A DNA stretch of 64,000 nucleotides from Pelodictyon luteolum DSM 273 (GTDB lineage Bacteria; Bacteroidota; Chlorobiia; Chlorobiales; Chlorobiaceae). This document shows positions 8,983 through 18,038 of the stretch, one piece after another. The notes beneath the pieces are model-generated. The model was given only the letters and a program-made list of their open reading frames with translations. It was not told where the DNA came from and searched no databases. The position numbers were made by a program, and so were the translations under genes. The DNA is taken from assembly GCF_000012485.1 (NCBI RefSeq), contig NC_007512.1, positions 1,551,001-1,615,000 on the forward strand, in the 5' to 3' direction. Position 1 is the stretch's first letter, and each line of letters opens with the position of its first letter.

Positions 8983-10041
8983 ATGGCAAACAAGAGAAAA
9001 TTTCTTCGACACATCCATTATTTCCGTGGTTTTGCGATCGTAAACGTCATGATCGTACATATCTGGAGCGCCCCAATGGGTGAAGGTGCGGCATATACCC
9101 ATGCGGCCGCTATGATCAGACTCTTCCAGCAGGTCTTTTTTCATGACAGTACCATCTACTTCATCTTTGTTTCCGGCTTTCTCGTCGAATACCTCTCCGC
9201 AACCAAGAATCCACTCGACTACTACGGAAAAAAACTATCAAATGTCATAGTGCCCTACCTCATCATGAGCACACTATGGTTTCTGTGGGAAAGTTCGAAA
9301 ATCCCTCAATCAGCTGAAGATCTACCGTCTCTTGCCGGCACCTACCTCTCAATGCTGACCTATGGCAAGGCACAGATACAGTACTGGTACATACCCTTCA
9401 TCGCCGTCGTCTTTCTGCTCAGTCCATTGATCCTGAGAATCCCTAACCCGGCATTCAACAGAATTACGCTTGCCGCAAGCATTCTCCCCCTGCTCGGAAC
9501 ACGAACCGGCACTGAAATCTCTGCATTTCAATTCATATATCTCCTTCCCGTTTATCTCCAGGGTATATATGTAGCAAGAAACCATGACAGAGTGATCAAT
9601 CTTGCAAAAAAGCATCAGCCCCTTCTGGCGTTCATAGCGCTTGCCTGCACCATCGCCCTAATGTACCTACATGGAAATTCTATTATCTTCGGCCCAACAA
9701 GCCTCTCCGAATCCATACACTACATCCACAAGTCGAGCATCATGTTCATAGTGTTGCCATTTTTGGCTTCACTAGAGCAAAAAAGCATAAAAGCTCTGGA
9801 CCTTTTCGCGACATACAGCTTCGCAATCTTCTTTACCCACGTAACGGTCTCCATGTACCTTGTATGGAAAATACTTCCTCCAGAAACCATCTATTCCCTT
9901 CCCCTTATCAGCGCATCATCGTATACGCTAATCATGGGCTCGATTCTCTACCTCTTCATCAAAATATTTGCAACGCTATTCTGCTGCATAGCAGCAAAAA
10001 AAGTACTAGGCTCCACATCCCGATTCCTCATCGGAGCATAA
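8983..10041 (+). CDS. Acyltransferase-3 family membrane protein (first copy)
   Basis: 352 residues with about ten membrane helices. The N-terminal motif R-G-x-A-x-V-x-x-x-H (YFRGFAIVNVMIVHIW) carries the probable catalytic histidine of the acyltransferase-3 (NodX/OafA) family. These integral proteins carry acyl groups, often acetyl or succinyl, onto sugars of polysaccharides. The protein ends with an ordinary final helix and has no extra SGNH domain. It lies between glycosyltransferase genes, so it most likely decorates the repeat unit. A second, different member starts at 14345. Confidence 0.82.
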   Translation: MANKRKFLRHIHYFRGFAIVNVMIVHIWSAPMGEGAAYTHAAAMIRLFQQVFFHDSTIYFIFVSGFLVEYLSATKNPLDYYGKKLSNVIVPYLIMSTLWFLWESSKIPQSAEDLPSLAGTYLSMLTYGKAQIQYWYIPFIAVVFLLSPLILRIPNPAFNRITLAASILPLLGTRTGTEISAFQFIYLLPVYLQGIYVARNHDRVINLAKKHQPLLAFIALACTIALMYLHGNSIIFGPTSLSESIHYIHKSSIMFIVLPFLASLEQKSIKALDLFATYSFAIFFTHVTVSMYLVWKILPPETIYSLPLISASSYTLIMGSILYLFIKIFATLFCCIAAKKVLGSTSRFLIGA

Positions 10042-10059
10042 CAATAGAACAAGACAGGC

Positions 10060-10785
10060 ATGGCCATGAACTTTCCGGATCATTTTGACAGGATCTCCGT
10101 GATCAACCTTCCAGATCGAACGGACAGGAAACGAGATACACTTAACGAATTCAGCAGGGCGGGCTGGGACCCAAATGATAAAATGATATCGTTTTTCCCG
10201 GCTATCCGCCCAGAAACGGCTGGAGGCTTTCCTTCAGTTGGCGTGAGAGGCTGCTATACAAGCCACATGGAAGTACTGCGGAGGGCAAAAGAAAACAACT
10301 GCGCCAATATCCTTGTACTCGAAGATGACATCTCATTTATCCGGGAGATAAACCAGATAGGGAATGCCGTTATGGAGCAGCTCGAAGGAAAAAAGTGGGG
10401 GTTCATCTACTTTGGCCACGATCGTCCGGCAGGCGACAAAAACTCCCTTGGAATCGAACTGCTTAAAGAACCGCTTATGCTGGCGCATTTCTATGCAGTC
10501 AATGGGCCGTATCTTGAACGATTCCTCCATTTCCTTGAGCAGTTGCTGAAAAGACCTGCGGGCCATCCCGACGGGGGCCCTATGCATTACGACGGAGCCA
10601 TTTCGACATTCAGGATGCAGAATCCTGACATCCCGACGTATATCATCTATCCGAGCCTCGGTTCCCAACGTAGTTCACGAACAGACCTTCACGCACTTCC
10701 CATCTGGGATCGATGGCCATTACTTGCCCCCCTGACAGGCGGAGTGCGTCAGCTAAAAAATGCATTGAAAAGGAGACTGCCATGA
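10060..10785 (+). CDS. Glycosyltransferase family 25 (LPS/LOS type)
   Basis: 241 residues. The N-terminus SVINLPDRTDRKRDTL is the GT25 signature found in beta-galactosyltransferases such as LgtB/LpsA. GVRGCYTSHMEVLRRA and the D-x-D-like acidic run LVLEDDISF follow, and YDGAISTFRM is a later conserved element. It probably transfers galactose or a related sugar, but the donor is unproven. ATG 10066 is an alternative start two codons in. The stop overlaps the next start as ATGA. Confidence 0.85.
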   Translation: MAMNFPDHFDRISVINLPDRTDRKRDTLNEFSRAGWDPNDKMISFFPAIRPETAGGFPSVGVRGCYTSHMEVLRRAKENNCANILVLEDDISFIREINQIGNAVMEQLEGKKWGFIYFGHDRPAGDKNSLGIELLKEPLMLAHFYAVNGPYLERFLHFLEQLLKRPAGHPDGGPMHYDGAISTFRMQNPDIPTYIIYPSLGSQRSSRTDLHALPIWDRWPLLAPLTGGVRQLKNALKRRLP

Positions 10786-11945
10786 ACTATCTGCCGGTTC
10801 TTTTCGGCTATGAAGCTTCCAATATCGGCAACAGCCATGTTGCGCTTTCTCTCTGCCGCCATTGGCATGAAAGCGGCAGGGCTGTCCAACTCACTCTACC
10901 CGGAGCAGTAAAAGGGCTCGAATACCCGTGGCTCAGAACAGCAATGAAGGGCCTCCGCCAGAAACTGACCTATAAATTCGGGACCAACATCCAAGCTCGA
11001 ACCATGGCCGAACAGCTTTTCTATAAACATGAAAAGGATGCAGATATTGTCTATCTATGGGCCGGCCTGTCTCTGGAGATTTTTGAAGCCTTTCATAAGC
11101 GAGGAAGCCGCATTGTCATCGAAAGGATCAACTGCCATAGGAAAAGCTCATGGAGAATACTTGAAGCAGCCGCAGATACATGGAACATCCCCTACAGGAT
11201 CAACACTGATGAAAAGGCAGCCTTGATTGAGGCAAAAAAGCTGGAAATAGCCGATGCAGTCTTCTGTCCGAGCCCAATGGTCCGAAAAAGCATGCTGGAA
11301 AACGGCGTAGAGGAAACCAAGCTCCTCTCAACCAGCTATGGCTGGGCTCCAGAACGATTTCCGGGAAGAAATGACGAAAAAAAACATGCGGAACGCCCGG
11401 TATTCCTGTTTGTCGGCAGCATCTGCCTGCGAAAAGGCATCCCGCTCCTGCTCGAAGCATGGAAAAGAGCGAAGCTCGATGCTGATCTGGTATTATGTGG
11501 CAACATTGCGCCGGAAATACAAGAACACCTCCCGCCACTCGAAACCTACCCCAATGTCCGCCACATCAGCTATACCCACGACATGGGAATGATATACCGC
11601 AGTGCGGACGTCTTCGTCTTTCCTAGCCTTGAGGAAGGTGGACCAATGGTCACCTATGAAGCCATGGCTCATGGAATTCCCTGCTTGGTTTCAGAAATGG
11701 GCGCAGGAGCAATAGTGGAAAAAGACATCAACGGCATAGTCCTTCCTGACATGGATATTGATGCATGGGCTGAAGCTCTGACATCAATGGCCTTGAACAG
11801 GCAGGCGAGAATCGACATCGGACAACATGCTCGACAACGCGCGGAGTGCTTTACATGGAAAAACGTTTCCAATCAACGTGCGGAACTTTTGGAACAACGT
11901 TATCCGATGCTGTGGAAAGATCAGGGAAATGCAACTGACCACTGA
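10782..11945 (+). CDS. Glycosyltransferase family 4
   Basis: 387 residues. I chose ATG 10782 because AAGGAGA lies six bases upstream and the start overlaps the previous stop (ATGA); a longer frame begins at 10713 but has no such support. The C-terminal GT-B domain shows FLFVGSICLRKG, VLCGNI and the E-x7-E motif in LEEGGPMVTYEAMA. It likely uses a nucleotide-sugar to extend the lipid-linked oligosaccharide. It is followed after 3 bases by the flippase-like ABC transporter. Confidence 0.87.
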   Translation: MNYLPVLFGYEASNIGNSHVALSLCRHWHESGRAVQLTLPGAVKGLEYPWLRTAMKGLRQKLTYKFGTNIQARTMAEQLFYKHEKDADIVYLWAGLSLEIFEAFHKRGSRIVIERINCHRKSSWRILEAAADTWNIPYRINTDEKAALIEAKKLEIADAVFCPSPMVRKSMLENGVEETKLLSTSYGWAPERFPGRNDEKKHAERPVFLFVGSICLRKGIPLLLEAWKRAKLDADLVLCGNIAPEIQEHLPPLETYPNVRHISYTHDMGMIYRSADVFVFPSLEEGGPMVTYEAMAHGIPCLVSEMGAGAIVEKDINGIVLPDMDIDAWAEALTSMALNRQARIDIGQHARQRAECFTWKNVSNQRAELLEQRYPMLWKDQGNATDH

Positions 11946-11948
11946 GGG

Positions 11949-13793
11949 ATGCCGGTAACCGGACGCCTGAACAATGGAATCAAAGACAAGAAAACAACGA
12001 TAATGAAGATACGAGTCCCCAATCTCAAATATCTCAAGGACATCCGCACCATTCTGTCAGAGAGGGAGCGCAGAAACAGTCTGGGGATACTTTCAATGAT
12101 GGTGATTGCCGTCCTCCTTGAAACATTGGGAGTCGGCCTGGTAATACCTGCGCTTGCACTCTTCACTGAAAAAGATTTTGCCGGGAAACACCCTGTTGCC
12201 AAACCGCTCATCGACTTCTTCGGCAACCCAGACCAGACCAGCCTGGTTTTTGGCGGGCTCGGCCTGCTGTTCAGCATCTATCTCATAAAAGCCCTCTTTC
12301 TGCTATTTATGACGTGGAGACAGAACCATTTCATCTACGCGATAGGTGAAAGGCTTTCACAACAGCTCCTCAAAATCTATCTGCATCAGCCATATACCTT
12401 TCATTTAGAACGCAATTCCGCACAGTTGATAAGAAACGTCACCACGGAAGTCGAGGTACTCGCAACAAATGTACTAACCCCTATCCTGCAATTGAGCGTA
12501 GAAACCCTGACGTTGCTGTGCATTTTCTCTCTTCTACTCATCGTTGAGCCACTAGGGACCCTGAACATCCTCCTCGTACTTGGGTTGACAAGCATTTCTT
12601 TTGTCATGCTGACCCGGCAAAATGTCGCCAAATGGGGAAACGACCGCCAGCATCATGAGGGACTCCGCATGCAACATCTTCAGCAGGGACTTGGAGGAAT
12701 CAAGGATGTCAAGATCCTTGGAAAGGAAGACTACTTCCTGTCCCGCTATGGATATCACAACACATCCAGTACAAAAGTAAGAAGAAAAAATACGACCATT
12801 CAGCAAGTCCCCCGTCTCTGGCTGGAATTGCTTTCAGTAACTGGCCTGATCGTCCTTGTGCTCACCATGATGATGCAAGGCAAGGATATGGACTCTATCG
12901 TTCCCAACCTTGGATTCTTTGCCGTAGCAACATTCAGGATGATGCCCTCCGTCAACCGTATCCTCAATGCGCTGCAATCACTTCAGTACTGTCTGCCTGT
13001 CGTCGATATCATCAGTAGAGATTTTTCGCTTCCCTTCCATGAAGAACCACAGGAGAAAACAGGTGCAATACGCTTCAAATCGTCGCTTCATCTCGAAAAC
13101 ATCACGTATGCCTACCCGCAGGCCAACAGGCAAACCATCGAAGATATCACGCTGACGATACAGAAAGGAGAATCAGTCGGATTCATCGGGCCAAGCGGCT
13201 CAGGAAAAAGTACGCTCATCGACCTATTGCTCGGACTGCTGGCCCCGAATCACGGAACGATAAGCATCGATGGAAACGACATCAGAACTAATATGCGGGG
13301 CTGGCAAAACATAATCGGCTATGTTCCGCAATCAATCTACCTGACTGATGATGACCTGGAACACAATATCGCTTTCGGTCTGTCCGACGAGCAGATTGAC
13401 AGGGATAAAGTTTTGTATGCCGTCGAAGCAGCCAATCTCGCTGCTTTCGTCAAAGGACTACCTGACGGCCTTGCAACCTTCGTCGGGGAACGAGGCATCA
13501 GGCTTTCCGGCGGACAAAAACAACGCATCGGCATCGCTCGGGCACTCTACCACAACCCGGAAGTCCTTGTTCTTGACGAAGCCACAAGTGCACTCGATAT
13601 GGAATCCGAAACTGCCGTCATGGAGGCGGTAACCGCGCTGCACGGCAGCAAAACGATCATCATCGTCGCCCATCGCTTAACCACCGTCGAGCACTGTGAC
13701 CGAATCTATCGCCTCGAAAATGGAAAAATAACCTCACAAGGCTCCCCTGCAGAGATGCTCACACGACACAACAGAACCCTGCAGAGCTCATGA
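11949..13793 (+). CDS. ABC transporter, fused membrane and ATPase domains (flippase type)
   Basis: 614 residues. The N-terminal half has six membrane helices; the C-terminal half is a complete ATPase with Walker A GPSGSGKST, Q-loop VPQS, signature LSGGQKQR and Walker B VLVLDEATSALD. It resembles MsbA/PglK-type lipid and oligosaccharide flippases working as homodimers. As the last gene of the glycosyltransferase run, it may move the lipid-linked repeat unit across the inner membrane. ATG 12003 (MKIRVPN) is an alternative start. Its stop directly abuts the convergent gene at 13794. Confidence 0.85.
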   Translation: MPVTGRLNNGIKDKKTTIMKIRVPNLKYLKDIRTILSERERRNSLGILSMMVIAVLLETLGVGLVIPALALFTEKDFAGKHPVAKPLIDFFGNPDQTSLVFGGLGLLFSIYLIKALFLLFMTWRQNHFIYAIGERLSQQLLKIYLHQPYTFHLERNSAQLIRNVTTEVEVLATNVLTPILQLSVETLTLLCIFSLLLIVEPLGTLNILLVLGLTSISFVMLTRQNVAKWGNDRQHHEGLRMQHLQQGLGGIKDVKILGKEDYFLSRYGYHNTSSTKVRRKNTTIQQVPRLWLELLSVTGLIVLVLTMMMQGKDMDSIVPNLGFFAVATFRMMPSVNRILNALQSLQYCLPVVDIISRDFSLPFHEEPQEKTGAIRFKSSLHLENITYAYPQANRQTIEDITLTIQKGESVGFIGPSGSGKSTLIDLLLGLLAPNHGTISIDGNDIRTNMRGWQNIIGYVPQSIYLTDDDLEHNIAFGLSDEQIDRDKVLYAVEAANLAAFVKGLPDGLATFVGERGIRLSGGQKQRIGIARALYHNPEVLVLDEATSALDMESETAVMEAVTALHGSKTIIIVAHRLTTVEHCDRIYRLENGKITSQGSPAEMLTRHNRTLQSS

Positions 13794-14288
13794 TCATGAA
13801 ATTTTCGAGAGTAAAACAGAGAGCTGCTCCTTTTTCCATACGATCAGCGCCCCCAATACAATAAAAAGCTCGAGAAAAAAAGGATCCCACAGACCATACT
13901 CGGCCAGTGAAATCTTTTGCCGCACGAACGAAATCGGTGCCAACAGAAAAAGGTGGCCGGTAAACATATCAAGAACGGTGTGGATGACCCCCCCAAAGAA
14001 AAACACCACGGCAAACGCTGAAGGGGTATGCTGGAACCGGGCAATCAAAAGCCAGAGGACTGAAAAAACAAGCAGTCCCAGCCATAACAGCGGATAGTGG
14101 GTGGGATACTGGTGATGGTCGCACAAGCGTTGATGAAGGTGGAAGCACCATACAAAATCGAAATCGGGAGCTATCGAACCCAGCATACCCCAGAACATGA
14201 AGGTGTTGCTCCGAAGAGGCGTTCGGCACAACCTGCCGTCAAGCAATCGAGCGGTAATATAGCCAGCAGGAAGATGTGCAAAATACAT
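13794..14288 (-). CDS. YdjM/DUF457-like membrane-bound predicted hydrolase
   Basis: 164 residues, about four membrane helices. It has the spaced histidine/aspartate pattern of the YdjM-type inner-membrane predicted metal-dependent hydrolases: an early His in FAHLPAGY, D-x-D-F in SIAPDFDFVW, a His cluster in DHHQYPTHYP and VIHTVLDMFTGH. The enzymatic reaction in this family is not established. It is transcribed against the polysaccharide operons, with no gap to the ABC transporter stop and about 57 bases from the divergent acyltransferase start. Its link to the polysaccharide pathway is unclear. Confidence 0.7.
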   Translation of the reverse strand: MYFAHLPAGYITARLLDGRLCRTPLRSNTFMFWGMLGSIAPDFDFVWCFHLHQRLCDHHQYPTHYPLLWLGLLVFSVLWLLIARFQHTPSAFAVVFFFGGVIHTVLDMFTGHLFLLAPISFVRQKISLAEYGLWDPFFLELFIVLGALIVWKKEQLSVLLSKIS

Positions 14289-14344
14289 GGGCAGGTATTG
14301 GAACGGAAAGGTTCAAGCCGCTGAAACTAACACTGAAATCAGTT

Positions 14345-15331
14345 ATGATAGAAAAAACCAGCACGCGCAATATTCCGATCGATACGCTGAGAGGCATCGC
14401 ATGCATCATGCTCGTTGCCTACCATGTTATCGGCATATCACCGGAAAGCGGACTCAGGCTGAGTGAGGGACTCCTGAAAGATACGAATGAAATGTTCGCC
14501 TATATCCGCATGCCTTTATTTACGTTTCTTTCGGGTCTCGTCTATGGCTGGCGACCATTCGCTGGAACATGGAAAGCTTTTATGAATGGCAAGATCCAAC
14601 GACTGATCATTCCGATGTTGTTCGTCGGAACCGGCTTTGCCATTCTTCAAGCCGTCACTCCCGGCACAAACAACCCTATTGAAGATTGGAAATATCTGCA
14701 TATCAAACCAGTTGCCCATTACTGGTTCATTGAATCGCTTTTTATCATCTTTCTGATCATTCTCGCGCTCGAACACTTCAAAGTGCTCGCCACCAGACGG
14801 GGCTTTGCGCTGGCCTACCTGGGATCGGTCACAGCTTTTCTATCCAACATCGGAACAATATGGTTTTCCCTTGCCGGGGTCTTCTACCTCTTGCCCTATT
14901 TCCTTGCCGGTCTTTATTGCACCCGATTCCCCCTGAAATTCAAATACTCTCAAATAACAGGGTTCATCATCATCATAGTGACCGTACTCTTCCTGATACT
15001 GTACAGCCAGCAGTATATCGATGACCGCCGCTCTTTTCTGGCTCTTTTCGTTGGCACGGTTGCATGTATCGCACTCCTGCTTACGCAAAGCCGCTCGGAA
15101 TGGCTTGCCAGCATCGGCTATTACTCTTACTCCATCTACCTCTTTCATGTATTCTTTACTGCAGCAGCAAGAATAGGGCTTATGCATATCGGAGTTTCAG
15201 ATATCACATTCCTTTTTCTTGCAGGAACAGCTGCAGGAATTACCGGCCCCATACTGACAGAAACCCTGGCAAACAAACATAACCTGCTCAGAACAACACT
15301 TCTGGGAAAGAAACCCCTGCCAAAGAATTGA
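14345..15331 (+). CDS. Acyltransferase-3 family membrane protein (second copy)
   Basis: 328 residues with about ten membrane helices. The opening IPIDTLRGIACIMLVAYHVIG holds the R-G-x-A and catalytic-His motif of the family, and SLFIIFLIILALEHF matches a later conserved helix. It should acylate a sugar of the exported polymer from the inner membrane. I took ATG 14345; the longer frame from 14276 would overlap the divergent gene. It differs clearly from the member at 8983, so it is not a recent duplicate. It ends 236 bases before the next gene, with a sigma-54 promoter in between. Confidence 0.82.
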   Translation: MIEKTSTRNIPIDTLRGIACIMLVAYHVIGISPESGLRLSEGLLKDTNEMFAYIRMPLFTFLSGLVYGWRPFAGTWKAFMNGKIQRLIIPMLFVGTGFAILQAVTPGTNNPIEDWKYLHIKPVAHYWFIESLFIIFLIILALEHFKVLATRRGFALAYLGSVTAFLSNIGTIWFSLAGVFYLLPYFLAGLYCTRFPLKFKYSQITGFIIIIVTVLFLILYSQQYIDDRRSFLALFVGTVACIALLLTQSRSEWLASIGYYSYSIYLFHVFFTAAARIGLMHIGVSDITFLFLAGTAAGITGPILTETLANKHNLLRTTLLGKKPLPKN

Positions 15332-15509
15332 ACATCACGAATACATGGTGTATCAAGCTCCCCGCACATCCTGATGCTCCCGGCAGGATCCCTTATTGCT
15401 CTCATTTTGAAAGTGCATGACAGCAGATCCTCTCAATACCGCTTCCGCAGCAAGAAACCAAACGACCCGAAAGCCTTTAAGGGTGAGGGTTCTGGCAGTA
15501 CACACCATC

Positions 15510-15525
15510 GGGCACGGGATTTGCA
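15510..15525 (+). promoter_or_regulatory. Sigma-54 (-24/-12) promoter of the exosortase operon
   Basis: GGGCACGGGATTTGCA agrees with TGGCACG-N4-TTGCA except for the first base, with the GG-to-GC spacing exactly right. Transcription would start near 15536, about 30 bases before the WecG/TagA start at 15568. With the site at 3530 it suggests that both halves of the locus depend on RpoN and an enhancer-binding activator. Confidence 0.75.
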
Positions 15526-15567
15526 TGAGGGTGAATAGGCAAGTAGTACACAACAACCCCCATAGCC

Positions 15568-16347
15568 ATGCCACAGGAACATACACTCATCCAAAAGAAA
15601 GCGATATCGATACTTAATATCGACATCAAAAGCATTACCGAACCAGAACTGCTTTGCAAACTTGAACGCGGCATGCTGGTCACCCCGAATATAGACCACC
15701 TTTTCCACCTCCAGAAAAACAGGAAATTTTACGAAGCGTATCAATCAGCAGAATGGGTCATCTGCGACAGCCGGATCATTTACTTCCTTTCGAAGCTTTT
15801 TCCGGAATCGCTGCCGGAAGCCATTCCAGGATCAAGCTTCCTTCGCTCATTCTACATGCATCATAAAAATGATCTGGAATGCAAAATCTTCCTTCTTGGA
15901 GCAGCAGAAGGTGTAGGCCGAAAGGCTATGGAGAACATCAACAGGAAAGCCGGAAGGAAGATTGTCATCGGAGCGCACTCACCCTCCTATGGATTCGAGA
16001 AAAATGAAACAGAATGCGATGAAATCGTCAATCTCATCAACAACTCAGGGGCAACCGTCCTTGTGGTGGGAGCCGGAGGGGTAAAACAGGAAATCTGGCT
16101 TGCACAGTACAGACATAGAATGCCAAATGTCAAACTTTTCATGGCACTCGGGGCAACAATCGACTTTGAAGCCGGAAATGTCAGGAGAGCGCCCATGATG
16201 ATTCGAAAAATCGGCATGGAATGGCTCTATCGACTGATGATGGAACCGAAAAGAATGTATAGGCGCTACCTGGTCAACGACCCGATATTCTTTTTTCATT
16301 TCGCAAAACAATTGCGAGGCACCTATATCAATCCGTTTAGCGCATAA
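15568..16347 (+). CDS. WecG/TagA/CpsF-family glycosyltransferase
   Basis: 259 residues. It is recognised by VTPNIDHLFHLQ near the N-terminus, the central VLVVGAGGVKQEIWL and the C-terminal block FMALGATIDFEAGNVRRAPM followed by IGMEWLYRLMMEPKRMYRRYL, all hallmarks of the family. Members transfer N-acetylmannosamine-type sugars, or glucuronic/mannosaminuronic acid relatives, to undecaprenyl-linked acceptors at the inner membrane. It is the first gene after the second sigma-54 promoter, and the PEP-CTERM and exosortase genes lie downstream. Confidence 0.9.
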   Translation: MPQEHTLIQKKAISILNIDIKSITEPELLCKLERGMLVTPNIDHLFHLQKNRKFYEAYQSAEWVICDSRIIYFLSKLFPESLPEAIPGSSFLRSFYMHHKNDLECKIFLLGAAEGVGRKAMENINRKAGRKIVIGAHSPSYGFEKNETECDEIVNLINNSGATVLVVGAGGVKQEIWLAQYRHRMPNVKLFMALGATIDFEAGNVRRAPMMIRKIGMEWLYRLMMEPKRMYRRYLVNDPIFFFHFAKQLRGTYINPFSA

Positions 16348-16376
16348 CGATCGGAGAACTATACATACAAACAACG

Positions 16377-17264
16377 ATGCAGCAAGTCATTGTCACATCT
16401 GAAACAAAAACAGACCGCACAGCAAAAAGGTCAATCATAGCAGCCATGGCCATGATCTTGATTTTGGCCATGGCTGGGCCACGAGCCGCCAATGCAGCGG
16501 AAGAATCCAGCATTCAGTCAGACGCCCGGCCGTTCGGGCTGGACATTGCCTCGCCAGTTTATGCGTCAGGGTCGGATGAGAATGCGACGACATTCTTGGA
16601 ATACTACTCAGAGACGCTGGTTCCCTGGGTCAGCACGAACCTACCCGAGTACACAAACAACTATACCACGAGCCTCCGCATTGACCCATCGTTGCTCACT
16701 CTTGCAACAGACTCTGATGTGAGAATATATTTTGTAGGAGAGGGGGCCGGATATGACAACACTCTCGGATTCACCAGTACGACGGGCGATCGAAGCCTCA
16801 TATTTCCCGAGGCCTCCGTCAATCCATCATACAACAACGCAACCGATCTCACAAAGGCCGCAGCCAATGTGAACTTTCCTCTCGTACCGGGAGACTTCGT
16901 CGACCTGGGCAGCTTTGAAGCAGGCGCACAACTCGACTTTTTCCTCATCGCCAACGGCGCCAACGGCGGCACGACGACCTTTTCCACAGACGCAACGACA
17001 AGTCCCGACGGCTTGACCCATGCCATATCATGGGCTCCAGCTGACAGCCCATACCTTCTGATCGGATTCGAAGACCTTCTTGGTGGAGGTGACGGTGATT
17101 TCAACGATCTGCTGTTCGCCGTTGCGATCCAGCCGTTGACAACCGCGCCAGAACCCTCGACCATGCTTCTTCTCACCAGCTTCCTGCTTGTCGTTCTCTA
17201 TCTGCGGCATAGCAGCCGGTTTTCTCCGCATAGTGATCCAGAACAATACCCTCGAATCAACTAA
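16377..17264 (+). CDS. PEP-CTERM protein with DUF4114-like domain (first paralogue)
   Basis: 295 residues. A cleavable signal peptide is likely around residues 19-40 (AMAMILILAMAG, cleaved near AANA). The body is rich in Thr, Ser and Asn, and DGDFNDLLFAVAI near the end is the DUF4114-like motif. The sorting tail is P258-E259-P260-S-T, a hydrophobic helix (MLLLTSFLLVVLYL) and a basic RHSSR. About 14 more residues follow the basic cluster, longer than usual for this signal. Exosortase is expected to process the tail after export, leaving the protein in the envelope or matrix. Its paralogue starts 12 bases downstream. Confidence 0.9.
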   Translation: MQQVIVTSETKTDRTAKRSIIAAMAMILILAMAGPRAANAAEESSIQSDARPFGLDIASPVYASGSDENATTFLEYYSETLVPWVSTNLPEYTNNYTTSLRIDPSLLTLATDSDVRIYFVGEGAGYDNTLGFTSTTGDRSLIFPEASVNPSYNNATDLTKAAANVNFPLVPGDFVDLGSFEAGAQLDFFLIANGANGGTTTFSTDATTSPDGLTHAISWAPADSPYLLIGFEDLLGGGDGDFNDLLFAVAIQPLTTAPEPSTMLLLTSFLLVVLYLRHSSRFSPHSDPEQYPRIN

Positions 17265-17276
17265 CTCCGCCCCAAT

Positions 17277-18038
17277 ATGCATCCCTCAATAGCAGCAGAT
17301 GGACCGGTTCCGAACAAAGCAGTCAAGAAACTCCCCGCAACCCTCCTCCTTGCGGGACTACTCCTTGCAGGCCCGCTTTCAGCAACCGGACTCACAGCAA
17401 CTGATACGGATCCCTTCAATGCGACCTATCTGGAAACATTGCAAGACAATCTTGGTCTAAACCTTTACGAGAGGGAAAGCATTGGTGACATTCCTCTCGT
17501 CAGTCTGGACCCCTCGAGTATCAGTCTGACAACGACCTCCGGTGTGAGGGTCTATTATATAGGCACGACCTCCAATTATATCAACACATTGGGATACAGC
17601 ACCAATGATGGAGCTGTCGCACCCATTTTCAAGACGAGCTTCAGTACATTCGACAGAAACCGCCTGATGCCGGGGGATTTCATTGATCTGGGTAATGTGG
17701 AAGGTGGTTCACAGCTCGATTTTTACATGACCACCAATCTGGGCTTCACCCGCACCAATACCGTTTCCACAAGCGACATGATTGAGCATGCCGTCGCCTA
17801 CGCAATAAGTGACAGCCCCTATCTTCTCCTCGGTTTCGAGGACACCATCAGCGACTGGATTGGAGGAGCGGACTTCAACGATCTGCTCTTCGCCGTTGAT
17901 ATCGGAGCAGCGAATGTCTCCGCCATGACCGCCGCGCCTGAACCCTCGACCCTGCTCATTCTCGGCAGCTTCCTGCTCATGGTGGCATTTCTCAGAAACC
18001 GCCAGCGCATCGTGGCCCCTAAATGCTCCCAGGCATGA
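17277..18038 (+). CDS. PEP-CTERM protein with DUF4114-like domain (second paralogue)
   Basis: 253 residues. The signal peptide is around LPATLLLAGLLLAGPLSATG, and the end of the domain reads GGADFNDLLFAVDIG, parallel to the first paralogue (both also share PGDFIDLG/PGDFVDLG and the SPYLL-GFED element). The sorting signal P221-E222-P223-S-T is followed by a helix and RNRQR, then a nine-residue tail containing a cysteine. It is a probable exosortase substrate and a tandem duplicate that has diverged well. Its stop overlaps the TPR gene start (ATGA at 18035). Confidence 0.9.
   Translation: MHPSIAADGPVPNKAVKKLPATLLLAGLLLAGPLSATGLTATDTDPFNATYLETLQDNLGLNLYERESIGDIPLVSLDPSSISLTTTSGVRVYYIGTTSNYINTLGYSTNDGAVAPIFKTSFSTFDRNRLMPGDFIDLGNVEGGSQLDFYMTTNLGFTRTNTVSTSDMIEHAVAYAISDSPYLLLGFEDTISDWIGGADFNDLLFAVDIGAANVSAMTAAPEPSTLLILGSFLLMVAFLRNRQRIVAPKCSQA

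Noticed and set aside
15368-15391. Hairpin ATCCTG/CAGGAT after the second acyltransferase
   Set aside because: Only six paired bases and no T-run; too weak to call a terminator.
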